Of a DNA stretch of 40,075 nucleotides, positions 1 through 7,844 are shown one piece after another. This DNA is from Pseudomonadota bacterium (GTDB taxonomy: Bacteria; Pseudomonadota; Gammaproteobacteria; Burkholderiales; Burkholderiaceae_C), in NCBI GenBank assembly GCA_020161215.1, contig JAIUOM010000026.1, positions 1 to 40,075 of the forward strand. Reading direction: 5' to 3'. Below the pieces are notes generated by a model. It was given only the letters and a program-made list of their open reading frames with translations. It was not told the DNA's origin and searched no databases. The stretch's first letter is position 1, and each line of letters begins with the position of its first letter. Position numbers and translations under genes: made by a program.

Positions 1-1482
1 CCGGCCGCCGCGACGCCCGGGCCAGCCGCCGCCCCAAATCAGGCCAAGACCACCTCTCGCGGTGGTGCCCGGCGCAAGGTCCGAAGCAACGGGCCGACGC
101 GCCTGTTCGTGCTCGACACCAACGTGCTGCTGCACGACCCGGTGGCGCTGTTCCGCTTCGAGGAGCACGACATCTTCCTGCCGATGATCGTGCTGGAAGA
201 GCTGGACGGCCACAAGAAAGGCATGACCGAGGTGGCTCGCAACGGCCGCCAGACCAGCCGCCTGCTGGACGCGCTGGCCGGCGTGAAGGGCGCCGACATG
301 GCGCACGGCCTGCGGCTGGACGCCACCGGCCACCCGGAAGCCGGTGGCAAGCTGTACTTCCAGACCGAGCCGCTGGACGTCGAGATGCCGGCCTCCCTGC
401 CCCAGGGCAAGGCCGACAACCAAATCCTGGGCGTGGTCGCGGCGCTGGGTCGGCAGCACCCGGAGCGCGCCGTGGTCCTGGTGTCGAAAGACATCAACAT
501 GCGCGTCAAGGCGCGCGCCCTGGGCCTGGCGGCGGAAGACTACGAGAACGACAAGACCCTGGACGACGGCGACCTGCTGTATTCCGGCGTGCTGCAACTG
601 CCGCCCGACTTCTGGACGCGCCAAAGCAAGACCGTCGAGAGCTGGCAAAGCGGCAGCGCCACCTTCTACCGCGTCAGCGGCCCGGCGGTGGCCAACCTCC
701 ACATCAACCAGTTCGTCTACTTCGAGGCGCCGGGCGAGCCCAGCCTGTACGCCCGCGTGACCGAAATCCGCGAGAAAACCGCGGTGCTCAAGACGCTGAA
801 GGACTACACCCACCTGAAGCAGGCGGTGTGGGGCGTGACGGCGCGCAACCGCGAGCAGAACTTCGCCCTCAACCTGCTGATGGACCCGGAGATCGACTTC
901 GTCACCCTGGCCGGCACGGCCGGCACCGGCAAGACCCTGCTGGCCCTGGCCGCCGGCCTGACCCAGGTGCTGGACGAGCGCCGCTACACCGAGATCATCA
1001 TGACCCGCGCCACCGTCAGCGTGGGCGAGGACATCGGCTTTCTGCCCGGCACCGAAGAAGAAAAAATGGGCCCCTGGATGGGCGCGCTGGACGACAACCT
1101 GGAGTTCCTGGCCAAGGGCGATGCCGGCGGCGCCGGCGAATGGGGGCGCGCCGCCACCAATGAGCTGATCCGCAGCCGCATCAAGATCAAGAGCATGAAC
1201 TTCATGCGCGGGCGCACCTTCATGAACAAGTGGATCATCCTCGACGAGGCGCAAAACCTGACGCCCAAGCAGATGAAGACCCTGATCACCCGCGCCGGCC
1301 CCGGCACCAAGATCATCTGCATGGGCAACCTGGCGCAGATCGACACGCCCTACCTCACCGAAGGCTCCTCGGGCCTGACCTACGCGGTGGATCGCTTCCA
1401 GGGTTGGCCGCACGGCGGCCACATCACCCTGGCGCGCGGCGAGCGTTCGCGCCTGGCCGACTACGCCAGCGAGGTGCTGTAG
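1..1482 (+). CDS. PhoH family protein, PIN domain plus PhoH ATPase (5' partial)
   Basis: The reading frame is open from base 1, so the true start lies before the window; the GTG at 109 is internal to a conserved stretch and is not a convincing start. The first ~35 visible residues are Ala/Pro/Arg-rich and look like a linker. A PIN-type nuclease domain follows (LDTNVLLHD, then conserved acidic residues such as ILEELD-type and SKDINMR). The C-terminal half is a PhoH P-loop ATPase with Walker A GTAGTGKT and Walker B WIILDEAQN. This PIN-PhoH architecture is known as PhoH2 or YlaK-like and is linked to RNA cleavage and unwinding coupled to ATP hydrolysis. The function in this organism is inferred from the family only. 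The gene ends 130 bp before cysI and is probably a separate transcription unit. Confidence 0.9.
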   Translation, partial: PAAATPGPAAAPNQAKTTSRGGARRKVRSNGPTRLFVLDTNVLLHDPVALFRFEEHDIFLPMIVLEELDGHKKGMTEVARNGRQTSRLLDALAGVKGADMAHGLRLDATGHPEAGGKLYFQTEPLDVEMPASLPQGKADNQILGVVAALGRQHPERAVVLVSKDINMRVKARALGLAAEDYENDKTLDDGDLLYSGVLQLPPDFWTRQSKTVESWQSGSATFYRVSGPAVANLHINQFVYFEAPGEPSLYARVTEIREKTAVLKTLKDYTHLKQAVWGVTARNREQNFALNLLMDPEIDFVTLAGTAGTGKTLLALAAGLTQVLDERRYTEIIMTRATVSVGEDIGFLPGTEEEKMGPWMGALDDNLEFLAKGDAGGAGEWGRAATNELIRSRIKIKSMNFMRGRTFMNKWIILDEAQNLTPKQMKTLITRAGPGTKIICMGNLAQIDTPYLTEGSSGLTYAVDRFQGWPHGGHITLARGERSRLADYASEVL

Positions 1483-1499
1483 GGTACCGCCCTTTGTTT

Positions 1500-1581
1500 G
1501 CACCAATTTGGTGCTTATGCTGTTAAAGCATATATTCCCAACGGAATATTCGTTTGTTTTGGCATAAAGAATAGGTACATT
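1500..1581 (+). promoter_or_regulatory. Control region of the cys operon with three inverted repeats
   Basis: Between phoH and cysI lie three perfect inverted repeats in a row: 1500-1514 (GCACCAA, one base, TTGGTGC), 1516-1532 (TATGCT, five bases, AGCATA) and 1532-1549 (ATATTCC, CAAC, GGAATAT). The last is the kind of T-N11-A dyad bound by LysR-type regulators. A weak promoter (TTGTTT at 1554, TACATT at 1576, spacing 16) lies just downstream. CysB, a LysR-type activator, controls such operons in proteobacteria, so a CysB site is the natural reading, but this is inference. The first dyad could instead be the phoH terminator, although no T-run follows. Confidence 0.5.
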
Positions 1582-1612
1582 TCGCGCTCGTCTGAAGAGA
1601 GCTTTTTGCGCG

Positions 1613-3421
1613 ATGTACCACTACACCGATTTCGACCGCCAATTCATCCGGCTGCGCGCCGAGCAGTACCGTGACCAATTGCAGCGCTGGCAGCGCGGCG
1701 AACTGACGGACGAGCAGTTCCTGCCCCTGCGTCTGCAAAACGGCTGGTACGTGCAGCGCTACGCCCCGATGGCCCGCATCGCCGTGCCCTACGGCGAAAT
1801 CAGCAGCGCCCAGTTGCGCGTGCTGGCCCGCATCGCGCGCGAGTTCGACCGCCCCGACCCCGAACTGCTGGCGCACGCCCAGCGCACGCAAGACCAGCTG
1901 CAGGCCTCGCAGCCCGGCCTGACCCTGGCCGCGCCACCGCTGCAGTACGGCTATGGCCACTTCACCACCCGCACCAACGTGCAGTTCAACTGGATTCCGC
2001 TGGCCCAATCGGCCGACGTGATGGATCTGCTGGCCAGCGTCGGCATGCACGGCATCCAGACCAGCGGCAACACCATCCGCAACATCACCAGCGAGGCCAC
2101 GGCCGGCGTGGCGCCCGACGAGATCGTCGACACGCGCCCGTTCGCCGAAATCCTGCGCCAGTGGAGCACGCTGCACCCCGAATTCGCCTTTCTGCCGCGC
2201 AAATTCAAGATCGCCTTCAACGGCGCCGAGGAAGACCGCGCCGCCACCGGCTGGTACGACATCGGCCTGCAGGCGCAGAAAGACGAGGCCGGCGCGGTCG
2301 GCTTCACCGTCAAGGTCGGCGGCGGCATGGGCCGCACGCCCATCGTCGGCAGCGTGGTGCGCGAGTTTCTGCCCTGGGCCGAACTGCTCAACTACATCGA
2401 AGCCGTGGTGCGCGTGTACAACCGCTACGGCCGGCGCGACAACAAGTGGAAGGCGCGCATCAAAATCCTGGTCAAGGCCGAGGGCCAGCGCTTCATCGAC
2501 GAGGTGGAGGCCGAATACCAGGCCATCCTGCGCCAGGATGGCGCCCCGCACACCATCACCAGCGCCGAGCTGGCGCGCGTGCAGGCCAGCTTTGTCGTGC
2601 CCGCGCTCACACCGGCCAGCGTGCCCAGCGAAACCACCCTGTCCAGCAAGCCTTTCCAGCGCTGGATGGCGCGCAACGTGGCCCCGCACCGCCTGGCTGG
2701 CCTGACCCTGGTCACGCTGTCGTTCAAGCGCACCGGCTGGGCGCCCGGCGATGCCGACGCCGGCACGCTGGAGGCCCTGGCCGATCTGGCCGAACGCTTC
2801 AGCGCCGGCGAGGCGCGCCTGACGCACGAGCAGAACCTGATCCTGCCCTGGGTGCACGCTGGCGATCTGCCGGCCTTGTACGACGCCGCGCGCGCCCTGG
2901 GCCTGGCCCAGCCCAACATCGGCCTGCTGACCGACATGATCGCCTGCCCGGGCGGCGACTTCTGCTCGCTGGCCAACGCGCGCGCCATCCCCATTGCCGC
3001 GGCGCTGACCGAGCTGTACCAGGACCTCGACGAAGTCACCGACCTCGGCCCCATCGACCTGCACATCAGCGGCTGCATCAACAGTTGTGGCCACCACCAC
3101 AGCGGCCACATCGGCATTTTGGGCGTGGATAAAGACGGTAAGGAGTGGTACCAGGTCACGCTGGGCGGCTCGGACGGCTCGCGCCTGTCGGGCCCAGCCA
3201 TGCCAGGGAAGGTGGTCGGCCCCTCGTTTTCCGCCGCCGAGGTGCCGGGCGTGGTCGAGGCCCTGCTGGACACCTACCGCGATCTGCGCACCAGCGCCGC
3301 CGAGCATTTCATCGACACCTTGCGCCGCGTCGGCCACGAACCCTTCAAGCTGGCCGCCAACGCCGCCCGCCTGGACACCACGCGCCAGTCGGCGCGCCAG
3401 GCCGAGGAAGCCACCATCTGA
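1613..3421 (+). CDS. cysI: Assimilatory sulfite (nitrite/sulfite) reductase hemoprotein
   Basis: The 602-residue protein has the duplicated ferredoxin-like plus siroheme/Fe-S layout of the nitrite/sulfite reductase family. The four Cys ligands of the coupled [4Fe-4S]-siroheme centre are C445 and C451 (CPGGDFC) and C488 and C492 (CINSC). It reduces sulfite to sulfide with six electrons in the cytoplasm. It is the first gene of the sulfate assimilation operon, 13 bp before the DUF934 gene. No flavoprotein partner (cysJ) is present in the operon, so electrons probably come from a ferredoxin; fdxA and a ferredoxin reductase lie a few kb downstream. The ATG at 1613 follows a purine-rich GAAGAGAG and starts the typical MYxYxDFDRQF N-terminus of beta-proteobacterial members. 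Confidence 0.93.
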   Translation: MYHYTDFDRQFIRLRAEQYRDQLQRWQRGELTDEQFLPLRLQNGWYVQRYAPMARIAVPYGEISSAQLRVLARIAREFDRPDPELLAHAQRTQDQLQASQPGLTLAAPPLQYGYGHFTTRTNVQFNWIPLAQSADVMDLLASVGMHGIQTSGNTIRNITSEATAGVAPDEIVDTRPFAEILRQWSTLHPEFAFLPRKFKIAFNGAEEDRAATGWYDIGLQAQKDEAGAVGFTVKVGGGMGRTPIVGSVVREFLPWAELLNYIEAVVRVYNRYGRRDNKWKARIKILVKAEGQRFIDEVEAEYQAILRQDGAPHTITSAELARVQASFVVPALTPASVPSETTLSSKPFQRWMARNVAPHRLAGLTLVTLSFKRTGWAPGDADAGTLEALADLAERFSAGEARLTHEQNLILPWVHAGDLPALYDAARALGLAQPNIGLLTDMIACPGGDFCSLANARAIPIAAALTELYQDLDEVTDLGPIDLHISGCINSCGHHHSGHIGILGVDKDGKEWYQVTLGGSDGSRLSGPAMPGKVVGPSFSAAEVPGVVEALLDTYRDLRTSAAEHFIDTLRRVGHEPFKLAANAARLDTTRQSARQAEEATI

Positions 3422-3434
3422 GCCGCGAAATATT

Positions 3435-3857
3435 ATGAAATTGATAGCACATTCGGAAGATTCCACGCCGGCTGACGCGGAAAAAACCTTGAAAATTGAA
3501 AACGACGCCGACCTCGCCGTCCTGGCCCAGGCCGGCGCGCTCCAGGGCGTGCAGCGCATCGAGCTGGTGTTTCCCAAGTTCACCGACGGCCGCGCCTTCA
3601 GCCAGGCCGTGCTGCTGCGCCGCCGCCACGGCTTTACCGGCGACATCCGCGCCACCGGCGACGTGCTGATCGACCAGCTGGTGCAAATGGCGCGCAGCGG
3701 CTTCAGCAGCGCGGTGCTGGCCCCCGGCGTCCACACCGAGGCGGCGCAGCGCCAGTTCGATCGCTACGCCGCCTTCTACCAGGGCGACGCCAGCCAGCCG
3801 CTGCCGCATTTCGCGCGCGCCGCCAACGCCCAGGACGGCGGGAGGAAAGCCGCATGA
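3435..3857 (+). CDS. DUF934 family protein of the sulfate assimilation operon
   Basis: This 140-residue protein matches the DUF934 family, which is repeatedly found between cysI and cysH in proteobacteria; its biochemical role is not established. The conserved part runs from about residue 25 to 125 (VQRIELVFPKFTDGRAFS, LLRRRHGFTGDIRATGDVL, then a C-terminal QFDRYAAFYQ segment). The ATG at 3435 is the only sensible start, since upstream in-frame sequence overlaps cysI. The first ~22 codons (3441-3500) coincide with a copy of a dispersed repeat also found in cysN and selB, so the N-terminus appears to be repeat-derived. The gene overlaps cysH by ATGA at 3854, indicating translational coupling. 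Confidence 0.85.
   Translation: MKLIAHSEDSTPADAEKTLKIENDADLAVLAQAGALQGVQRIELVFPKFTDGRAFSQAVLLRRRHGFTGDIRATGDVLIDQLVQMARSGFSSAVLAPGVHTEAAQRQFDRYAAFYQGDASQPLPHFARAANAQDGGRKAA
3441..3500 (+). repeat. Dispersed short repeat, copy inside the DUF934 gene
   Basis: The copy shows the family signature TTGATAGC (3441-3448), then TTCCACGCCGGC (3461-3472) about 13 bases later, then a run of A residues. The same order and spacing recur at 5655 in cysN and at 11955 between genes. It is read in frame and supplies residues ~3-22 of the protein. The family assignment rests on visual alignment. Confidence 0.6.
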
Positions 3858-4654
3858 GCGAATCCACCGCCGTCAGCTGGCTGGCCGGCGCCGAGGCGCC
3901 CCAGGCCTCGGCCATCGAGTTGTACGCCAAGCCTTCGGCCGACTTTGAAAACAAGCTGCGCGAGACCGTCGTCACCCTGCTGAAGGCCGCCGCCACCGGC
4001 CCGGTGACGCAAGCCAGCAGCTTGGGCGCCGAGGACATGGTGATCACCCACCTGATCAACCAGCACAAGCTGCCGATCGAGGTCTTCGTGCTGGAAACCG
4101 GCGCCCTGCACCCGGAAACCCTGGCTTTGCTGGCACAGCTGAAAAGCCAGCAGGCCGAGCACCCGCACGCGCCGCTCACTGTCTACCAGCCGGTGCAAGA
4201 GTCGGTGGTGCAGTTTGTCGCCCGCGAGGGCAAGGACGCGATGTACCAAAGCATCGCGCTGCGCAAAGCCTGCTGCGGCATCCGCAAGATGGAGCCTCTG
4301 GGCCGCGCCCTGGCTGGCAAAAAATCGTGGGTCACCGGCCTGCGCCGCGAGCAATCGGGCGCGCGCGCCGAAGTGCCCACGGTGGACCGCGCCGAATTCG
4401 AAAGCAAGGGCCTGCTCAAGTACAACCCGCTGGCCGACTGGAGCTGGGGCGACGTGTGGCACTACATCGCCACGCAGCAGGTGGCCTACAACCCGCTGCA
4501 CGACCAGTTCTACCCCAGCATCGGTTGCGCGCCCTGCACCCGCGCCATCACCCTGGGCGAGGATTTCCGCGCCGGCCGCTGGTGGTGGGAAGACGAGGCT
4601 GCCAAGGAGTGCGGCCTGCACGTGAAAAATTCAAAAGAAGGAGTCGCCGCATGA
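3854..4654 (+). CDS. cysH: Adenylylsulfate (APS) reductase
   Basis: The 266-residue protein is a PAPS/APS reductase of the adenine-nucleotide alpha-hydrolase fold. It carries the double-cysteine signature of the Fe-S type: C140-C141 (ACCGIRK) and C225-x2-C228 (GCAPC). These ligate a [4Fe-4S] cluster and mark enzymes that use APS directly, rather than PAPS as in enteric CysH. TGLRREQSGAR is the conserved substrate loop. It makes sulfite from APS supplied by CysDN, and CysI then reduces the sulfite. No cysC (APS kinase) is seen nearby, which fits an APS pathway. The catalytic Cys near the C-terminus is in ECGLH. The gene overlaps its neighbours on both sides by ATGA (3854 and 4651). Confidence 0.94.
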   Translation: MSESTAVSWLAGAEAPQASAIELYAKPSADFENKLRETVVTLLKAAATGPVTQASSLGAEDMVITHLINQHKLPIEVFVLETGALHPETLALLAQLKSQQAEHPHAPLTVYQPVQESVVQFVAREGKDAMYQSIALRKACCGIRKMEPLGRALAGKKSWVTGLRREQSGARAEVPTVDRAEFESKGLLKYNPLADWSWGDVWHYIATQQVAYNPLHDQFYPSIGCAPCTRAITLGEDFRAGRWWWEDEAAKECGLHVKNSKEGVAA

Positions 4655-5592
4655 ACGCGCGCACCGAACCCGCCCTGCTGGAGCCGGCCCACACCTTAAG
4701 CAACGCCCACCTCGACGCGCTGGAAGAAGAAACCATCTTCATCCTGCGCGAGGTCGCCGCCAGCTTTGAGCGCCCGACGCTGCTGTTCTCGGGCGGCAAG
4801 GATTCGTTGGTGCTGCTGAAGTGCGCCGAAAAAGCCTTTGGCGCGGGCCGCATCCCCTACCCGCTGCTGATGATCGACACCGGCCACAACTTCCATGAAG
4901 TGACCGACTTCCGCGACCAGCGCGCCGCCGAGCTGAAGGCCGAGCTGATCGTGCGCAACGTCGAGGATTCGATGGCGCGCGGCACCGTGCGCCTGGCCCA
5001 CCCGGGCGAAAGCCGCAACGTGCACCAGTCGGTGACGCTGCTGGAGGCGATTGAGGAGTTCCGCTTTGACGGCCTGATCGGCGGCGCCCGCCGCGACGAG
5101 GAAAAGGCGCGCGCCAAGGAGCGCATCTTCAGCCACCGCGACAGCTTTGGCCAATGGCAACCCAAGGCCCAGCGCCCCGAGCTGTGGACCCTGTTCAACA
5201 CCCGCCTGGCCCCGGGCGAGCACTTCCGGGTGTTCCCCATCAGCAACTGGACCGAGCTGGACGTGTGGCAGTACATCGAGCGCGAGCAGATCGAGCTGCC
5301 CAGCCTGTACTACGCCCACCAGCGCGAGGTGGTCGAGCGCCGGGGCCTCTTGGTGCCGGTGACGCCGCTGACGCCGGCCAAGGACGGCGAAAAGGTCGAG
5401 TCGCGCACCGTGCGCTTTCGCACCGTGGGCGACATCACCTGCACCTGCCCGGTGGCCAGCGACGCCGCCACCCCCGGCGCCATCGTCATCGAGACCCTGG
5501 CCGCCGACGTGAGCGAGCGCGGCGCCACCCGCATGGACGACAAGACCAGCGAAGCGAGCATGGAAAAGCGCAAGAAGGACGGCTACTTCTGA
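4651..5592 (+). CDS. cysD: Sulfate adenylyltransferase subunit 2
   Basis: The 313-residue protein is the PP-loop ATP pyrophosphatase subunit of ATP sulfurylase, which forms APS from sulfate and ATP together with the GTPase CysN. The PP-loop is FSGGKDS, with Ser at residue 47. Further signatures are PLLMIDTGHNFHEV, GGARRDEEKARAKER and the C-terminal MEKRKKDGYF that is typical of CysD. The length is close to the usual ~302 residues. The ATG at 4651 overlaps the cysH stop and has AAGAAGGAG a few bases upstream. Much longer open sequence exists upstream in this frame but lies antiparallel to nothing conserved and within cysH. Confidence 0.96.
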   Translation: MNARTEPALLEPAHTLSNAHLDALEEETIFILREVAASFERPTLLFSGGKDSLVLLKCAEKAFGAGRIPYPLLMIDTGHNFHEVTDFRDQRAAELKAELIVRNVEDSMARGTVRLAHPGESRNVHQSVTLLEAIEEFRFDGLIGGARRDEEKARAKERIFSHRDSFGQWQPKAQRPELWTLFNTRLAPGEHFRVFPISNWTELDVWQYIEREQIELPSLYYAHQREVVERRGLLVPVTPLTPAKDGEKVESRTVRFRTVGDITCTCPVASDAATPGAIVIETLAADVSERGATRMDDKTSEASMEKRKKDGYF

Positions 5593-5640
5593 CGGCGGCC
5601 CCAAGCCGCCGTGACGACCCAACGCATTCGAGACCTGACC

Positions 5641-7107
5641 ATGAGTACTACTGAATTGATAGCTGACAGCGCAATTTCCACGCCGACATCTTGGCAAAAT
5701 GACACCCGATCCGCGTTGCGCTTCATCACCTGCGGCAGCGTGGACGACGGCAAGAGCACGCTGATCGGCCGCCTGCTGGTGGACACCAAGGCGGTGCTGC
5801 AAGACCACCTGGCCGGCGTCACCCGCGGTGGCGAGGCCGACCTGGCGCTGCTGACCGACGGCCTGCAGGCCGAGCGCGAGCAAGGCATCACCATCGACGT
5901 GGCCTACCGCTACTTCTCAACCGAATCGCGCAAGTTCATCATCGGCGACGCGCCGGGGCATGAGCAGTACACGCGCAACATGGTCACCGCCGCCAGCAGC
6001 GCCGACGCCGCCGTGGTGCTGGTGGACGCCACCAAGCTCGACTGGCAGAACCCCGCCCTCAAGCTGCTGGCGCAGACACGCCGCCATTCGCTGCTGGTCA
6101 GCCTGCTGCGCGTGCCCTCGATCGTGTTTGCCATCAACAAACTGGACGCGGTGGCCGACCCGGCGCTGGCCTTCAGCCACATCCGCGGGGCGCTGCAGGC
6201 CTTCACGCGCGAGGCCGGCATCGAGGCCACGGCCGTGGTGCCCATCTCCGCCCTCAAGGGCTGGAACGTGGTCGACTTTGGCCACGAGCAGGCCGGCTGG
6301 TGCGACTACGTCGGCCCCACCCTGCTGGAGATTTTGGAGCGCCTGCCCGCCACGCCGGCCGAGCGCGATGTGCCGCTGGCCTTCCCGGTGCAGTGGGTCG
6401 AGAAACCTGGTGCCCCCACGCTCCCCGCTGCGCGTGGTTCGCTGCCCCCCGAGGGGGCCGCGGCCGCACTTGGGAGCGGCCCGGCGTCGCTGCCGTTCTC
6501 GTCGTCCGCCGACACCACCCAGGGCCGCCGCGTCTTCTGGGGCCGCGTGGTCACGGGCGAGCTGGCGCCCGGCGCCGCCGTGCAGGTGCTGCCCAGCGGC
6601 CAGCAGGCCGTGGTGGCCCAGGTGCTGGACCACGCCCGCCGCCCGCGCGCCATTGCGGCCGGCCACAGCGCCGGCATCGTGCTGGACCGCGAGGTCGACA
6701 TCTCGCGCGGCGACTGGATCATTGCCGCGCCCACCGCAGCCGCCGAAGTGGCTGACGACGACTTCGACACCCCCGCTGCCCAGGCTGCCTGGCCCAGCAC
6801 GCGCGAGCTGTCCACCACCATCGCCTGGCTCGACGACGAGCCCCTGCTGCCCGGCCGCGTCTACTGGGCGCTGCACGGCCACCGCTGGGTCAAGGCCAAG
6901 GTCAAGCGCATCGTGGAGCGGCTGGACGTGCACACCCTGGCCCGCGAGCCCGCCGCCCAGCTGGAGCCCAACGCCATCGGCCATGTCGAGCTGCTGCTGC
7001 AAGAGGCGATTCCGGCTGCCCCGTTTGCGCAAAGCCGCGTACTAGGCTCGCTGATCCTCGTTGATACCGCGAGCCACAAGACCGCCGGCGCCGTCTTGGT
7101 GAGATGA
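5641..7107 (+). CDS. cysN: Sulfate adenylyltransferase subunit 1 (GTPase)
   Basis: The 488-residue protein is the EF-Tu-like GTPase that drives ATP sulfurylase. The P-loop is GSVDDGKST (residues 32-40). DAPGHEQYTRNM is the G3 region and NKLD the G4. Domain 2 starts at GRRVFWGRVV. The ATG at 5641 is preferred over a GTG at 5611, which would add ten unconserved residues. Two stretches look repeat-derived: residues ~5-22, from the short dispersed repeat, and residues ~257-290 (GAPTLPAARG onward), a Pro/Ala/Gly-rich insert exactly where domain 2 begins and encoded by a G/C-rich repeat. The frame is kept through both. It is the last gene of the cys operon, 48 bp after cysD. Confidence 0.94.
   Translation: MSTTELIADSAISTPTSWQNDTRSALRFITCGSVDDGKSTLIGRLLVDTKAVLQDHLAGVTRGGEADLALLTDGLQAEREQGITIDVAYRYFSTESRKFIIGDAPGHEQYTRNMVTAASSADAAVVLVDATKLDWQNPALKLLAQTRRHSLLVSLLRVPSIVFAINKLDAVADPALAFSHIRGALQAFTREAGIEATAVVPISALKGWNVVDFGHEQAGWCDYVGPTLLEILERLPATPAERDVPLAFPVQWVEKPGAPTLPAARGSLPPEGAAAALGSGPASLPFSSSADTTQGRRVFWGRVVTGELAPGAAVQVLPSGQQAVVAQVLDHARRPRAIAAGHSAGIVLDREVDISRGDWIIAAPTAAAEVADDDFDTPAAQAAWPSTRELSTTIAWLDDEPLLPGRVYWALHGHRWVKAKVKRIVERLDVHTLAREPAAQLEPNAIGHVELLLQEAIPAAPFAQSRVLGSLILVDTASHKTAGAVLVR
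5655..5708 (+). repeat. Dispersed short repeat, copy at the 5' end of cysN
   Basis: GATAGCTG at 5658-5665 is followed by TTCCACGCCGACATCT at 5676-5691 and then GGCAAAATGAC. The 16-base core is identical to the copy in selB at 24060-24075. It lies in frame upstream of the G domain and encodes residues ~5-22 of CysN, which have no counterpart in typical family members. Confidence 0.65.
6409..6510 (+). repeat. G/C-rich repeat read in frame inside cysN
   Basis: This ~100-base segment contains CCCCC...GAGGGGG and GGAGCGG...CGGCCCGG elements like those in the spacers at 7108-7225 and 11358-11485. It sits between the conserved FPVQWVEKP and QGRRVFWGRV of CysN. Its translation is low-complexity (Ala, Pro, Gly, Ser), as expected for an inserted non-coding repeat that happens to be open in this frame. 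Confidence 0.55.
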
Positions 7108-7225
7108 ACGCCCCCCGAAGCGCCTGCCGCGCCTCCCCCCCACTGGGGGGCGAGCCGGCCGCTTCGGAGCGGCCGTGCGCAGCGGCTTCCCGCCTGGCCT
7201 GCTCCGCGGCCCTTGGATGTGGGTG
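7108..7225. repeat. G/C-rich intergenic repeat after cysN
   Basis: The 281-bp spacer between cysN and fdxA begins with a G/C-rich block containing the hairpin CCCCCC-CACT-GGGGGG (near 7135-7150) and CGGCCGCTTCGGAGCGGCCG (near 7156-7175). Bases 7191-7217 are identical over 27 bases to 11454-11480. The strong stems may also act as a terminator for the cys operon, although no T-run follows. Confidence 0.65.
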
Positions 7226-7388
7226 ACGCGCCCATGCGGCGCGATGTCCCCACCTGATTCGTGGTGGATGGGATGACCCGGCTGCCCAAGCCCTAAAATG
7301 GGGGCGTTTTGGCCCTGCTCGCCGCGGCGATGGGCCCAGGGCGCTCGCCCTGCTCTCTTATCTGATCTTCCGAAGCCCGTTCAAGAAC

Positions 7389-7718
7389 ATGACCCACGTT
7401 GTCACCGAAGCCTGCATCCAGTGCAAATACACCGATTGCGTGGACGTTTGCCCCGTCGACTGCTTCAAGGAAGGCCCCAACTTCCTGACCATCGATCCCG
7501 ATGAATGCATCGACTGCGCCGTCTGCATTCCCGAGTGTCCGGTCAACGCCATCTACGCCGAGGAAGACCTGCCCAAGGACCAGTTGCACATGACCGAGAT
7601 CAACGCCGATCTGGCCCGGTCGCCCAACTACACCACCATCACCAAGCACAAGGACCCGCTGCCGACGGCCGAGGACTACAAGGACCGCACGGACAAGCTG
7701 CCCCTGCTGGAGCGCTGA
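7389..7718 (+). CDS. fdxA: 7Fe-8S ferredoxin FdxA
   Basis: The 109-residue protein is a seven-iron ferredoxin of the Azotobacter FdI type. Cys9, 12, 17, 21 and 25 lie in the first motif ([17 protein letters not shown]), with the extra C17 arrangement that gives one [3Fe-4S] cluster. C40, 43, 46 and 50 ([11 protein letters not shown]) ligate the [4Fe-4S] cluster. The conserved C-terminal extension ([19 protein letters not shown]) is complete. It is a cytoplasmic low-potential electron carrier. The adjacent reductase gene 126 bp downstream, on the same strand, is its likely partner. Supply of electrons to the ferredoxin-type CysI upstream is possible but is inference. Confidence 0.96.
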   Translation: MTHVVTEACIQCKYTDCVDVCPVDCFKEGPNFLTIDPDECIDCAVCIPECPVNAIYAEEDLPKDQLHMTEINADLARSPNYTTITKHKDPLPTAEDYKDRTDKLPLLER

Positions 7719-7726
7719 CAGCGCGT

Positions 7727-7760
7727 GGCGCCGGCCCTCGGCGCCCTATCCCGGGTTTTT
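7727..7760 (+). terminator. Possible weak terminator after fdxA
   Basis: GGCGCC at 7727-7732 can pair with GGCGCC at 7740-7745 over a seven-base loop, and TTTTT follows at 7756-7760. The gap between stem and T-run makes this a weak candidate. Confidence 0.35.
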
Positions 7761-7823
7761 GATGGTTTTTAACCATTGGTCGGCGCCCATATTGCCTGAC
7801 CAGCTATTGTTTTAGAAGCACCG
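7759..7823 (-). repeat. Dispersed short repeat, inverted copy between fdxA and the reductase gene
   Basis: Read on the minus strand, AATAGCTG lies upstream of GGGCGCCGACCA and then TTAAAAACC. This is the same order as the copies at 5655 and 11951, with more divergence. The outer plus-strand end, AGCTATTGTTTTAGAAGCA, resembles GCTATTATTTTTGAAGCA at the start of the selB copy (24032). Confidence 0.5.
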
Positions 7824-7844
7824 GCGGGTGCCCGACCCCGCACC

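Noticed and set aside
5611-5640. GTG start for cysN at 5611
   Set aside because: It adds ten unconserved residues, while ATG 5641 is closer to the P-loop spacing of the family.
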